Source: an uncultured Hungatella sp. (lineage in GTDB: Bacteria; Bacillota; Clostridia; Lachnospirales; Lachnospiraceae). From it: DNA of 64,000 nt. This document shows, piece after piece, positions 1 to 9,142 of this stretch. The position numbers were made by a program, and so were the translations under genes. The notes under the pieces were generated by a model. That model searched no databases, had not been told where the DNA came from, and saw only the letters and a list, made by a program, of their open reading frames with translations. Location of the stretch: NCBI GenBank assembly GCA_910577935.1, contig CAJTOT010000003.1:1-64000 (forward strand), given 5' to 3'. How positions within the stretch are numbered: the first letter of the stretch is position 1; every line of letters starts with the position of its first letter.

Positions 1-576
1 TGATTCCTGCCGGCAGCGAGCGGGCGAATCAGATGCCAGGCAGTGCGCCGGGGCAAATGTGCCTGTATGCGTGCCTGGTGGCTGCCGAAGAGCCATATAC
101 CTGCGGCTGCCGTGCCTGGCAGTGCTGTGAGATAGAGAGCCATCGTCTGTCAGAGAGAGCCGAATTATGTTTTTCCCATACATGCCATGAGCGGGACGAT
201 TAGATTATCTGTGTCGTCACTGAGCCGGGCATGTAATTTAACGGCAATATAACTTCACTTGTAGGCGAATATTTAAAATAGTCGTATGGTTATCCGCCAG
301 AAAGTATGGTGAACTCATAATTGAAATAACTCTTCTGGTGGTTTTATCCTTTTTTAGTTTGGCAACTTATAGGATACCATAAAACCATATGGAAGGGTTA
401 TTTTTTTATTGATAACTTACAACTCACAAGAAAAGAGCAAATATATGGTATACTGGAAGACAGGAAAGAGGAGGGGGTATAGTAAAGCGAATAGTGATGA
501 GAAGTTACCATAGGAGGGAGAAGGATCTTCGAATACACCTGCTATAGCGGAAAAAATCGAAGGGGGATTTTTCATA
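1..576. other. Gene-poor left edge
   Basis: No recognisable gene. One frame is open from the window edge to a TAG near 203; its last ~35 codons are Cys-rich and match nothing I know, so it may be the 3' end of a gene that starts outside the window or chance. A long inverted repeat at about 296-345 is followed by T-rich sequence (see terminator entry). From 240 onward the DNA is AT-rich, as expected for the promoter region of the gene at 577, but I could not find a -35/-10 pair with normal spacing; TATACT at 449-454 is the best -10-like hexamer. Confidence 0.4.
296..357 (+). terminator. Putative intrinsic terminator, long loop
   Basis: CCGCCAGAA pairs with TTCTGGTGG (nine pairs, one G-T) across a loop of about 30 bases, then TTTTATCCTTTTTT. 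It would end transcription entering from the left edge of the window. The long loop lowers confidence. Confidence 0.4.
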
Positions 577-2772
577 ATGGACAGCGTGAAGAGAAATATA
601 TATTCTCACGGGAAAGAGTTTTACAAAGCGGATGCAGATTTTTATGTGTGCGTCTATGATGAAAAAATTTATTATATGAATTCCGAGTATCTTTGTTATT
701 CGGACACAGACGGAGGAGATATCCGGATCATAACAGGAGAGAAACGGTACAAAAACGCGTACATACATGTCAATCCCACCGGCATCTATCTTTATAAACG
801 GGGCAGCACTAATACGTACCTGGATGTGAAGCGTATAGGATTTGACGGAAGTTCGGTGTTGGAGGTAAAGGAAAAAGGCCGCATCAGTTATGTCTACATT
901 TACGGAGACAAGATTTACTATGTGAAAAAGGTTCCGGGTGCCGCGGAGATCCGGTGTATGGACATGACCGGCGGGACTATCACCACGGTGTACTCGGAAG
1001 CGTCTGAGGCGGACAGACTGTGCGTGGCGGAAAACTGTATTATTTTCAGGGCAATGTATAAAGGCTCCAGGCGCGGGTATCCCTATGACGATAAGGTCTG
1101 GATGGTTATGGATCGGTCCGGAGGAAGGGTGAACTGTCTGAGCGGAGGTTATGGCGGAAATGATTCAGGGGAAGAGATCGTCTACTGTGATCCGAACAGG
1201 AACATACTCTGGACGGAGAGGAAAACTTCCGGGGGGGATTTGATTTGGGAACCCAGGCCGATATGGGGAGGCAGAAACTCCGCGGTTTCCGGCATGCCTG
1301 TGTGGAACATGAGTGGTAAGCTGTGGATAGACGACGGACGCTGGTCCAGAGAATATTTTGACGGAGAGCATTTTTATCAGTCCGACTCATATTATATCTT
1401 TGATTCCGCCGACGAGCGGGGAAGACGTATGAAGTGGAATGAAAGCGGACATGGTGCCTGTGACCAGTTCACCGTATCGGGGGGATATCTGTTTTTAGAT
1501 CTTGAGGCCCTCGGCGAGGAACAGTACCAGCTGACAAAATGGAAATCACCTCCTCTCAGAAAGACCTGGTTTAAGGAGGAACTGTCCCAGGAAGTTAAAG
1601 ATCAATATGAGCAGCGCCTGAAAAAGCCCGGCAGGAAAAATCAGGCAGAGACAGGCACAGGGCCGAAAGCAGGAAGAATTCCTGTGGCTGCCATAGCCAG
1701 AACGGGCGGGATATCTCCTCTTCAGCTGATGAAAGACACAGCCGTCGTATCATCAGGCAGTGAATTCTGGGCCTTTAATACAAGTGGAAAGAGGGCGGAG
1801 AACCGTTTTAAGATCAACTGCGTCTACGAGGAAGACGGAGTCTGGCATGTGATAGAAAAGAAAGAGGGACTTGTCAGAGGCGCTGAATATGTTCAAACAT
1901 CGCCGCTTATGACGGTTTACGGAAACGTATGCTTTTTCGCGGAGGGCAGAAAAAACGGGAAATGCCAGGAGTTTTTTGTCATATGCCGAAGAGAGGGAGC
2001 GGCGATAGTACTTGAAACCTTCGGGGCAGAGGGAGTGTCAGGGCTGTCAGATGATTTGATTCACACGGCGATCGTCCGGGGAGAACAGATCCGCGTAATG
2101 GGACGGAATGGTCAATGGCTGAGTTTTAATATGGATACCGGGGTTGTGTCAAAGGAGCAGGTTCCCCTTCCTCCTATGCATTCGGAATTTGATTCATGGA
2201 AAAATGGGTTCAATGAGATGTATACAGTTGAGGCATTTTTTTATAAGGGCTATATCTACACAGTATATTTTGGGATGCAGAACTGTATGTTCCGATTTCC
2301 CTTAGAATGTGTACAGGATATCGAACATGTGAGTCTTATTGATGCCTCCACCGGCGTTCCGGGCATGAGATTTGTGGTTAAGGACTCGTCGTTTGTCTAT
2401 AAAAACGTCCTCTACAACATTGATTTCTCTGGATTTTACACCCTTAATCTGGACACCATGGTTTACACTCTGGTGAGCGGGGGACATTTCCAGATTATTG
2501 GAAAGATGACAGATAACCGCGTTCTAATCCAGACAGAAGATAATTTATATCGGCTTTACGATCTGGATCAGAAGAAATGGTACAGATTTAATGAGCATTT
2601 CTTTAATGCCAGGAAAAATGGCGATGATGTGAAAATGCTGTATGTAAGTTACAGCGGTCCATATGTGATCTTCTCTTACAAAAAAACGGACGTCCGCGTT
2701 TCATACAGTGTCATGACATGGCCCGAGATATCGAACCAGAACGCCATGCTTGTGGATTTTGCTGTTAAGTAG
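577..2772 (+). CDS. Large hypothetical protein, propeller-like (DUF5050-type)
   Basis: Encodes 731 residues with no signal peptide or membrane segment, so probably cytoplasmic. It is rich in Tyr/Trp/Gly and in short strand-turn units such as KIYYMN, GIYLYK and KIYYVKK spaced about 40-60 residues apart, which is the look of DUF5050 and related beta-propeller proteins. A basic, low-complexity linker around residues 345-370 (RLKKPGRKNQ) separates two such halves. No catalytic motif is visible and I cannot name a substrate. The ATG has a GGGGGA ribosome site ten or so bases upstream. The gene ends 49 bases before the secreted CAP-domain protein and reads the same way, so the two may be co-transcribed. 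Function unknown; fold assignment is by inspection only. Confidence 0.75.
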   Translation: MDSVKRNIYSHGKEFYKADADFYVCVYDEKIYYMNSEYLCYSDTDGGDIRIITGEKRYKNAYIHVNPTGIYLYKRGSTNTYLDVKRIGFDGSSVLEVKEKGRISYVYIYGDKIYYVKKVPGAAEIRCMDMTGGTITTVYSEASEADRLCVAENCIIFRAMYKGSRRGYPYDDKVWMVMDRSGGRVNCLSGGYGGNDSGEEIVYCDPNRNILWTERKTSGGDLIWEPRPIWGGRNSAVSGMPVWNMSGKLWIDDGRWSREYFDGEHFYQSDSYYIFDSADERGRRMKWNESGHGACDQFTVSGGYLFLDLEALGEEQYQLTKWKSPPLRKTWFKEELSQEVKDQYEQRLKKPGRKNQAETGTGPKAGRIPVAAIARTGGISPLQLMKDTAVVSSGSEFWAFNTSGKRAENRFKINCVYEEDGVWHVIEKKEGLVRGAEYVQTSPLMTVYGNVCFFAEGRKNGKCQEFFVICRREGAAIVLETFGAEGVSGLSDDLIHTAIVRGEQIRVMGRNGQWLSFNMDTGVVSKEQVPLPPMHSEFDSWKNGFNEMYTVEAFFYKGYIYTVYFGMQNCMFRFPLECVQDIEHVSLIDASTGVPGMRFVVKDSSFVYKNVLYNIDFSGFYTLNLDTMVYTLVSGGHFQIIGKMTDNRVLIQTEDNLYRLYDLDQKKWYRFNEHFFNARKNGDDVKMLYVSYSGPYVIFSYKKTDVRVSYSVMTWPEISNQNAMLVDFAVK

Positions 2773-2821
2773 GAATAAAGATAATCGGAAACAAAATAAG
2801 ATTAGGAGATGGGGGATATTT

Positions 2822-5800
2822 ATGAAAATGAAAAAGTTTCTCGCGTTTGTCCTTGCGGGAGTCCTGAGCCTGTCAAACGCCATGTGGGCGACAGCGAAGA
2901 CGCCGGAGCCAGCCGCCGGCGGGGAGAGAGAAATGAGAGCAGAGGATACGGCCTCCCCTTCTGACGCGTGGCAGGAGATTGTTTATACGGATGTGACGTT
3001 TGACAGCGGCAGGGCTGACAGCGAGATTACATGGGAAGACTATAAGAAAACGATTTTTTGCGGAGGGGAATTTGAGGCACGGATTCGGAACCACGGCAGC
3101 AGCGAGTTGGATCTGAGCCTTAAGGTGGCTTCTCCGGCTGGAACTGTAAAGACTTCTCCCTGCGGGAGTGTGAAGGGAAACCAGGAATGCACAGTCAGAA
3201 TAGAGGAGGGAAGGTTCTTTCCGATAGCAGGTGTTTATGAGATCAGCCTGGTAGATTACTATGATGAGGACAAGGTCTACGGTACCCCGATTTCTGTGGA
3301 GGTGAAAAAAATTCCGTCTATGACGATCTGTCTGACCAAGAAAGTCTTCACAGATGTCTATTATCAGGAAATCCTGTCAATAGATAGGATTTTTTACGAT
3401 CAATATGACCTGGTAAAGGCCGCTGACGGTGTGTCTGTGAGTGGGCTGGCTCTCACGAATGTCACTGCTGTCTGTGAGAAGATGGCAGGAACAGATATAT
3501 ATGTAATCAAAGAGATGCGGTCGGATCAGTGCGACAGCATCAGCGTTGAGGATAATGAATATGCCCGCCCGGTGATTAAGGAGAGTACTCTGGAAGGCTT
3601 TGATCTGAAGCAGAAAGAGGTATCTGTGTATGAGGGAGAGAGCATTGCGCTGGAGCCTGTGATAACAGGCAAGGCAGATGAAAGCCAGATTGTCTGGGAG
3701 AGCTCTGACGACAAGACAGCATTTGTAGAGAATGGCACGGTGACCGGTCTGGCGGCGGGTACCGCGGTGATTACCGCGAAATTGCAGGGGCTGGAGGCAG
3801 TCTGTAAAGTGACTGTCAAAAAGACGGTTCAGCGCATCAGCCTGAAAGCGGTGGAAACAGACTTTAACGCGGGCAGAGTATACCAGATGACTGTGACAGT
3901 GGAGCCTGAGGATATGTCCGAAGCAGTGATGAAAGACATCCGGTGGTCAAGCAATAACGAGGAGGTAGCGGAGGTAGATCAGAACGGACGTGTAACCACC
4001 AAAAAGCCGGGGTCTTCTGTCATCAGGGCGCAGCTTGGCCAAGTGTATGCCGAGGGTGTGATAAGGGTCATAGAGGCTCATCCCCTGGAGGTCAGAATAA
4101 CGGCAGACGGCTATGAAAAAGTCATCACGCTCACGGGAAAAGACGCGTTGACAGAAAGGAATTATTTTGAAGAGGGAAAGGAGCCTGAGTCTCTGGAACT
4201 GAAACCACTTCCCGATGAGCTGAAGAAGTATTTTGACCAGGAGCCGACGCTGCAGGGTAAGACCGTAAAATTCCGTCTGAAGCCGTCAGAGGAAGAGTTT
4301 CAGATTGATATTCCTATATCTATGAAGGGTCAGATGTATACGGAGTATAATAATGACTGTGTACTGAGGATTTTCGGTCGGCCTTTCGTCAAGGTGGCCG
4401 TGAGGACAGAAGAGGATATTCGGGAATTCTTCAGGGCTAACCCCTTCCGAGATGGGGATCAGCAGCGGGATACATGGGACATTGAGCCTGTCCCGACTCA
4501 GGACGTAGCCGGAAAGCTCAACGCGTCGACTGTGGAGAACGCTCTAAATTCTTTGAATTTTGTCCGCTACGTGGCGGGAATACCTGCCGATGTGGAAAAC
4601 AGCGAAAAATTTGAAGAACTGTCACAGACAGGAGCGGCTGTTTTGATGCAGCGCGGAAAGGAGGTGGGCAAAGAGGAACTGACACATACTCCCCAAAAGC
4701 CTGCCGGCGTGTCAGAGGAGTTCTACCAGAGGGGGTATATAGGTACAGGTTCCTCTAATCTGGCCCTTGGATATAGGAGCCTTGTAAATGCTGTAATCTC
4801 CGGCTGGATGGACGATGGAACCACGGAGAATATCGCTGGCGTGGGACACCGCAGATGGTGTTTAAACCCTTATATGAAAGAGACCGGCTTCGGCCATGCC
4901 GGAGATTATACGGCTATGTACACCAAACCCGAAAATGACCAGGCGAGTACGTCAGGCTACACATTTATCCCATGGCCGGGTCAATATATGCCTGTGGAAT
5001 ATTTTGAGGGCCCCTGGTCTGTGTGTCTGAACAGGCTGGTTTACAATTCCAAGATGACAGAAAACATAAGTGTCACCATGACATACCAGGGTAAAGAGTA
5101 TGTTCTGAGTGAAAGCAACAAGGACATTGGGGGAAAATATTTTAGCTTCAGTCCCACAGAGACTGGCCTGGGTCCGGCTGTAATTTTTAAGCCTGATATT
5201 GAGTTTCATGCAGGCGATAAGGTCGATGTAAAGATCACAGGCCTTAAAGACGCTTATGGAAATGAGCTTCCTGTGGAGTACTCGGTCAATTTCTTTTCCA
5301 TGGATATGGAAGCACCGGAAAGTATTGTATTGGACGCGGAGAAAAAGGAAGTGACCGTGAACTCGAGATTTACGCTGAAGGCGTTCACCGTGCAGCCAGA
5401 CGGTTCAAAGGTTCCCGCGGAGAACGTAAAGTGGTCCAGCTCCAACAGCAGAGTAGCGACTGTGGACGAGAAGGGAGAGGTGCGGGCGGTAAGCGTGGGC
5501 ATTGCGACCATCACGGCAGAGGTGGACAGCAAGACAGCCATGTGTCTGGTAACTGTTAAAAAAGGAAGCTCCGGCAGCGGCAGCAGCGGTTCCGGAGGAG
5601 GCAGCGGCAGCGGCGGTTCCGGGGGAGGCAGCGGCGGTTCCGGAGGAGGCAGCGGCAGCGGCGGTCCCGGAGGCGGAAGTTCAGGTAAGGGCAGTTCCAA
5701 CACAAATGGGCTGTCGGCCCTGCCGGGAAACACCTCCCTTCCATCTTATGTGATCAGGGGAACCTGGAGTCAGATAAATGGAATGTGGCAGTTCACGGAT

Positions 5801-6163
5801 GATTCCGGTCTGCTTTATAAAAACAGATGGGCCGCGGTGGTCAATCCCTATGCCAACACGGCGGCAGGCCAGGATGGCTTTGACTGGTTCTTCTTTGATG
5901 CCGACGGAAATATGCAGACCGGGTGGCATCTGGACGTCGACGGGAATTACTACTACTTAAATCCTGCTTCTGACGGAACCAGGGGAAGGATGATGACCGG
6001 ATGGGTGTGGATTCCCGACGCGGCAGGCGTGAACAAATGTTATTATCTGAATCCTGTCTCTGACGGAACCAGAGGAAAAATGATGAGCAACACAGTGGTA
6101 GAAGGCTACACAATTAACCAGGAAGGTCAGTGGACCGTGAACGGAGTGCCGCAGAGCAGATAA
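2822..6163 (+). CDS. Secreted Big_2 / CAP-domain / cell-wall-binding protein
   Basis: A 1113-residue surface protein. In order: a signal peptide (MKMKK, hydrophobic core, Ala-Thr-Ala near 25); an unassigned N-terminal region; two bacterial Ig-like Big_2 domains (about 260-335 and 337-420); a CAP/SCP-like domain (about 560-715, with GVGHRRWCLNP and the AGDYTAMYTKP stretch); a third Big_2 (about 827-915); a Gly-Ser linker; and C-terminal choline-binding-type repeats (GTWSQINGMWQF, GWHLDVDGNYYYLNP) that hold such proteins on wall polymers. CAP domains in bacteria are extracellular and often of unknown activity. An in-frame ATG exists at 2750 inside the previous gene, but 2822 follows AGGAGATGGGGG and directly opens a normal signal peptide, so I chose it. 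A truncated paralog of the C-terminus lies at 15285-15863. Confidence 0.88.
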   Translation: MKMKKFLAFVLAGVLSLSNAMWATAKTPEPAAGGEREMRAEDTASPSDAWQEIVYTDVTFDSGRADSEITWEDYKKTIFCGGEFEARIRNHGSSELDLSLKVASPAGTVKTSPCGSVKGNQECTVRIEEGRFFPIAGVYEISLVDYYDEDKVYGTPISVEVKKIPSMTICLTKKVFTDVYYQEILSIDRIFYDQYDLVKAADGVSVSGLALTNVTAVCEKMAGTDIYVIKEMRSDQCDSISVEDNEYARPVIKESTLEGFDLKQKEVSVYEGESIALEPVITGKADESQIVWESSDDKTAFVENGTVTGLAAGTAVITAKLQGLEAVCKVTVKKTVQRISLKAVETDFNAGRVYQMTVTVEPEDMSEAVMKDIRWSSNNEEVAEVDQNGRVTTKKPGSSVIRAQLGQVYAEGVIRVIEAHPLEVRITADGYEKVITLTGKDALTERNYFEEGKEPESLELKPLPDELKKYFDQEPTLQGKTVKFRLKPSEEEFQIDIPISMKGQMYTEYNNDCVLRIFGRPFVKVAVRTEEDIREFFRANPFRDGDQQRDTWDIEPVPTQDVAGKLNASTVENALNSLNFVRYVAGIPADVENSEKFEELSQTGAAVLMQRGKEVGKEELTHTPQKPAGVSEEFYQRGYIGTGSSNLALGYRSLVNAVISGWMDDGTTENIAGVGHRRWCLNPYMKETGFGHAGDYTAMYTKPENDQASTSGYTFIPWPGQYMPVEYFEGPWSVCLNRLVYNSKMTENISVTMTYQGKEYVLSESNKDIGGKYFSFSPTETGLGPAVIFKPDIEFHAGDKVDVKITGLKDAYGNELPVEYSVNFFSMDMEAPESIVLDAEKKEVTVNSRFTLKAFTVQPDGSKVPAENVKWSSSNSRVATVDEKGEVRAVSVGIATITAEVDSKTAMCLVTVKKGSSGSGSSGSGGGSGSGGSGGGSGGSGGGSGSGGPGGGSSGKGSSNTNGLSALPGNTSLPSYVIRGTWSQINGMWQFTDDSGLLYKNRWAAVVNPYANTAAGQDGFDWFFFDADGNMQTGWHLDVDGNYYYLNPASDGTRGRMMTGWVWIPDAAGVNKCYYLNPVSDGTRGKMMSNTVVEGYTINQEGQWTVNGVPQSR
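5574..5690 (+). repeat. Gly-Ser coding repeat (linker)
   Basis: Imperfect tandem GGCAGCGGC / GGTTCCGGAGGA units inside the secreted protein, encoding SGSGG-type repeats. It is a flexible spacer between the third Ig-like domain and the wall-binding repeats; such tracts vary in length by slippage. Confidence 0.85.
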
Positions 6164-6176
6164 TACAGCTAAATAA

Positions 6177-6222
6177 AGAAGCTGTTGTGTCAATAAAAAT
6201 ATGATGACACAGCAGCTTTTTT
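6177..6222 (+). terminator. Intrinsic terminator
   Basis: GAAGCTGTTGTGTCA pairs with TGACACAGCAGCTTTTTT over a short A-rich loop, ending in a T run. It lies 14 bases after the stop codon of the secreted protein. Confidence 0.88.
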
Positions 6223-6303
6223 ACGCGGATTCTTAAATTATGCGATACAACAAAAAGGGGAAGAAGCAATATCGCTCTCTCTCCGGCCGGGAGTAAAAAC
6301 CAG

Positions 6304-6332
6304 TTGACATTCCCCATGGCATACAGTATGCT
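6304..6332 (+). promoter_or_regulatory. Promoter of MATE gene
   Basis: TTGACA, 17 bases, TATGCT. This sits 144 bases upstream of the MATE start, so the transcript has a leader of roughly 135 bases, which contains the hairpin at 6377-6405. Confidence 0.75.
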
Positions 6333-6376
6333 TAAATAAGAATTTGCGCTGCAGACAGCCGCCGGACCGGCAGTTC

Positions 6377-6405
6377 AGGGAGATGCCTTTTTACAGGGTC
6401 TCCCT
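6377..6405 (+). promoter_or_regulatory. Leader hairpin before MATE gene
   Basis: AGGGAGA pairs with TCTCCCT, with an inner CCT/AGG, giving ten pairs in two blocks in the 5' leader. No T run follows, so it is not a simple terminator. I could not match the leader to a known riboswitch class. Confidence 0.35.
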
Positions 6406-6475
6406 ATTTGATTACCACGTATGGGGAGGCTGCGGCGGGTTTTGCGGAATTATATTACGGAAAGAGGAATAGAAC

Positions 6476-7855
6476 ATGCTAGAAAAGCTGAAACAACTTT
6501 TTGCCCAGGTGGACATGACCGAGGGAAGGCCGTGGGAGAAGATCGTGGTATTCACGATTCCCATGCTCATCGGAAATATTGCCCAGCAGCTTTATAACAC
6601 CGTGGACAGCATCGTGGTAGGCCGGTATGTGGGGGATAATGCCCTGGCGGCCGTGGGCAGCGCCAGCCCCATACTGAACCTGCTGCTGGTGTTGTTTGTA
6701 GGTATTTCCATGGGGGCAAGCATTATGGTATCCCAGTATTTCGGATCGAGAGACCGGGAGAACCTGTCCCGCACCATCGGAAGCACCATCACCTTGACAG
6801 CGGCGGCAACCCTGTTTCTCATGGTGTTCTGCTCCGTGCTTATCCGCCCGGTGCTCCATATGCTGAACACGCCGGATTCCATCCTGGACTGGTGCGCCTC
6901 CTATCTGCTTATCTGGCTCATGGGTATCGGGGGCTCGGCTTATTACAATATTCTCTGCGGAGTCCTCAGAGGGTTGGGGGATTCCTTGTCGGCTCTGGTG
7001 TACCTTCTGGTTGCCACGGTGCTCAATATCATTCTGGATGTGTGGTTTGTGACAGGACTGAGGCTGGGGGTGGCCGGGGTGGCTCTTGCCACGGTTATTG
7101 CCCAGATGGTTTCCGCTGTGCTCTGCTTTCTGAAGCTGCGGAGGATGACCCACCTCTTTGACATGGAGATGAAGTATATAAAGCCCCACAGGGAAAATAT
7201 TATGACGGTCATGCGGCTGGGGCTGCCCTCCGGTGTCACCCAGGCCATCTTTTCCCTGGCCATGGTCATCGTTCAGTCTCTCACCAACAGCTTCGGTGAG
7301 ATGGTCATCGCGGCCAACGTCATCATCATGAGGGTGGACGGTTTTGCCATGATGCCTAATTTCTCCTTCGGCACCGCCATGACCACCTATGCCGGTCAGA
7401 ACGTGGGCGCCAGGAAACTGGATCGGGTGAAGGAGGGGGCAAGGCAGGGAACGTTTATCGCTGCGGGAACCTCCGCCGTCATCACGGCTCTGATTCTTCT
7501 CTTCGGCAGGAATCTCATGGCCATCTTCACCAACACCTCGGAGCTGGTGATTCTCAGCGCCGACATGATGTCCATCCTGGCGGCGGGCTACATCGCCATG
7601 GCAGTGACCCAGAGCCTGTCGGGAGTCATGAGAGGGGCGGGGGACACGGTGACTCCCATGTGGATCTCCATGGTCACTACCGTGGCTATCCGGGTGCCTC
7701 TTGCCTACGGCATCGCCTGGGCCACCAGAACTCCTGAGCTTCCCCAGGGGCGGTATCAGTGCATCTGGATCTCCCTGTTGATCTCCTGGGTGCTGGGAGC
7801 GGCGCTCACCGTCTTCTGCTACCGCCTGGGAAAATGGAAGAAGAAAATTCTGTAG
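6476..7855 (+). CDS. MATE family efflux transporter
   Basis: 459 residues with about twelve hydrophobic segments in two MatE halves. Typical signs are the N-terminal stretch PMLIGNIAQQLYNTVDSIVVGRYVG and its echo in the second half (MRLGLPSGVTQAIFSLA, VGARKLDRVKEGARQG). Family members export cationic drugs, toxins or metabolites using Na+ or H+ gradients in the plasma membrane; the substrate cannot be told here. The ATG follows AAAGAGG. The gene stands alone between a dedicated promoter and a convergent map gene. Length is normal for the family. Confidence 0.9.
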   Translation: MLEKLKQLFAQVDMTEGRPWEKIVVFTIPMLIGNIAQQLYNTVDSIVVGRYVGDNALAAVGSASPILNLLLVLFVGISMGASIMVSQYFGSRDRENLSRTIGSTITLTAAATLFLMVFCSVLIRPVLHMLNTPDSILDWCASYLLIWLMGIGGSAYYNILCGVLRGLGDSLSALVYLLVATVLNIILDVWFVTGLRLGVAGVALATVIAQMVSAVLCFLKLRRMTHLFDMEMKYIKPHRENIMTVMRLGLPSGVTQAIFSLAMVIVQSLTNSFGEMVIAANVIIMRVDGFAMMPNFSFGTAMTTYAGQNVGARKLDRVKEGARQGTFIAAGTSAVITALILLFGRNLMAIFTNTSELVILSADMMSILAAGYIAMAVTQSLSGVMRGAGDTVTPMWISMVTTVAIRVPLAYGIAWATRTPELPQGRYQCIWISLLISWVLGAALTVFCYRLGKWKKKIL

Positions 7856-7921
7856 GCGGCGGGCCTGGGGCCGGAATCAGCCGTCCTCCAGGCAGATGTT
7901 CCGCCGCGCCGCCGTTCCGGC

Positions 7922-8794
7922 TTAGTAGGAGATCACTTCGCACCCGTCCTCAGTCACCAGCACCTGGATCTCCCACTGGGCGGAGGGTTTTCCGTCTTCG
8001 GTGTACACGGTCCAGTTGTCATCTTCGTCCACATACACCTCCTCGGTGCCCATGTTGATCATGGGTTCGATGGTGAACATCATGCCGGGGGCCAGGATCA
8101 TCTCCGTGCCCCTGGGCGCCACATAGCTGACCCACGGCTCCTCGTGGAATTCCAGGCCCACCCCGTGCCCGCCGATATCCCTGACCACCCGGTATCCGTG
8201 GGCTCTGGCATGGTCGTTGACCGCCTGGGACATATCTCCCATGAATGCCCAGGGCTTTACCTCCTTAAGCCCCAGTTCCATACATTCTTTTGTCACCTCC
8301 ACCAGCTTTTTCTTTTCCGGAGACACGTCTCCGATGCAGAACATGCGGGAAGAATCGGAGTAATACCCGTTTAAATTAGTAGAGCAGTCCACATTGACAA
8401 TGTCCCCATCCTTTAAGACCACGTCGGGGGAGGGGATGCCGTGGCAGACGACTTCGTTGATGGAGGTGCACACGCTTTTGGGAAAGCCCTCGTAGTGCAG
8501 GGGAGCGGGGACGGCATGATGCCGGGCTGTCTGCCGGCAGACCCACTGGTCGATCTCCTCCGTGGTGACTCCGGCCCTGATGTGCTCTGCCACATAGTCC
8601 AGGACGGCGATGTTGACCTTGGCGCTTTCCCGGATAGCCTCAATCTGGGAGGGGGTTTTGATCATGTTCCGCGCGGGAATTATGCAGCCCTGCAGGCGGC
8701 AGCGGGCCAGCTTCTGGTCGAAATCATAGTGACATTTTTTGTACTTGACCCCGCTGCCGCACCAGCAGGGATTGTTGCGGTTGAGAAAATGCAT
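7922..8794 (-). CDS. map: Methionine aminopeptidase type I with SEC-C zinc motif
   Basis: Removes the initiator Met from nascent proteins. The 290-residue protein opens with a SEC-C motif (NNPCWCGSGVKYKKCH, residues 7-22), a small zinc-binding extension found in many clostridial MAPs, then the pita-bread fold. The five metal ligands are visible in NVDCS, YYSDSS, GHGVGLEFHE, FTIEP and WEIQ. The open frame extends further upstream, but ATG at 8794 follows AAGGAG with 9-base spacing and starts exactly before the SEC-C motif, so the longer version is rejected. It converges on the MATE gene with 66 bases between stops. Confidence 0.92.
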   Translation of the reverse strand: MHFLNRNNPCWCGSGVKYKKCHYDFDQKLARCRLQGCIIPARNMIKTPSQIEAIRESAKVNIAVLDYVAEHIRAGVTTEEIDQWVCRQTARHHAVPAPLHYEGFPKSVCTSINEVVCHGIPSPDVVLKDGDIVNVDCSTNLNGYYSDSSRMFCIGDVSPEKKKLVEVTKECMELGLKEVKPWAFMGDMSQAVNDHARAHGYRVVRDIGGHGVGLEFHEEPWVSYVAPRGTEMILAPGMMFTIEPMINMGTEEVYVDEDDNWTVYTEDGKPSAQWEIQVLVTEDGCEVISY

Positions 8795-8900
8795 GAGAAT
8801 CGGCTCCTTGTCTGACAGGGTTATCTTTTTGACCCTGGCATGATAACATTTTATTAGGTAAATACTGACTTTGTGGGCCTGGCCGTTGGGACAGGGCGCC

Positions 8901-9024
8901 CTCCTGTCCGCCTGTATCGGACAAAAGCCGGGAATGTCCACCCTGTGGGGAATCTGACATGGAATCCGGCGTGGCTGCCTCACAAGCGGGTTTGACGCCC
9001 GGATTTCATGCCGGATTCCCCGCC
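8901..9024 (-). repeat. Dispersed intergenic repeat, copy 1
   Basis: Read on the minus strand this begins GGCGGGGAATCCGGCATG and ends near CTTTTGTCCGATACAGGCGG. The copy at 62495-62610 shares the same first 18 bases, a central GTCAGATTCC block, and the final TGTCCG..CAGGCGGACA block in the same order, with small indels between. It contains no open frame of note. Confidence 0.6.
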
Positions 9025-9079
9025 CTGCCAACGGCTGCCTGTATTAAGTATAGCACAAGAGGGGCAGATTGAAAAAGTC

Positions 9080-9108
9080 TTGCATTTTTCAATAAGAAAA
9101 CTTATAAT
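9080..9108 (+). promoter_or_regulatory. Promoter of rel
   Basis: TTGCAT, 17 bases, TATAAT, placed 34 bases before the rel start codon. Spacing and -10 hexamer are ideal for the housekeeping sigma factor. Confidence 0.8.
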
Positions 9109-9142
9109 GGTCTAATAATTACGCACGTAAGAAGGTGATTTC

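Larger units (their letters stand above)
8795..9142. other. Divergent intergenic region map / rel
   Basis: Holds no gene. The map-proximal part (8901-9024) is one copy of a dispersed repeat also seen at 62495-62610. The rel-proximal part carries a strong promoter at 9080-9108. Confidence 0.6.

Noticed and set aside
2750..2821. Upstream start for the secreted CAP-domain protein
   Set aside because: It would overlap the previous gene and put 24 polar residues before the signal peptide; the later ATG has its own ribosome site.
8795..9031. N-terminal extension of methionine aminopeptidase
   Set aside because: The extension runs through the dispersed repeat and lacks family similarity; ATG 8794 has AAGGAG at ideal distance.
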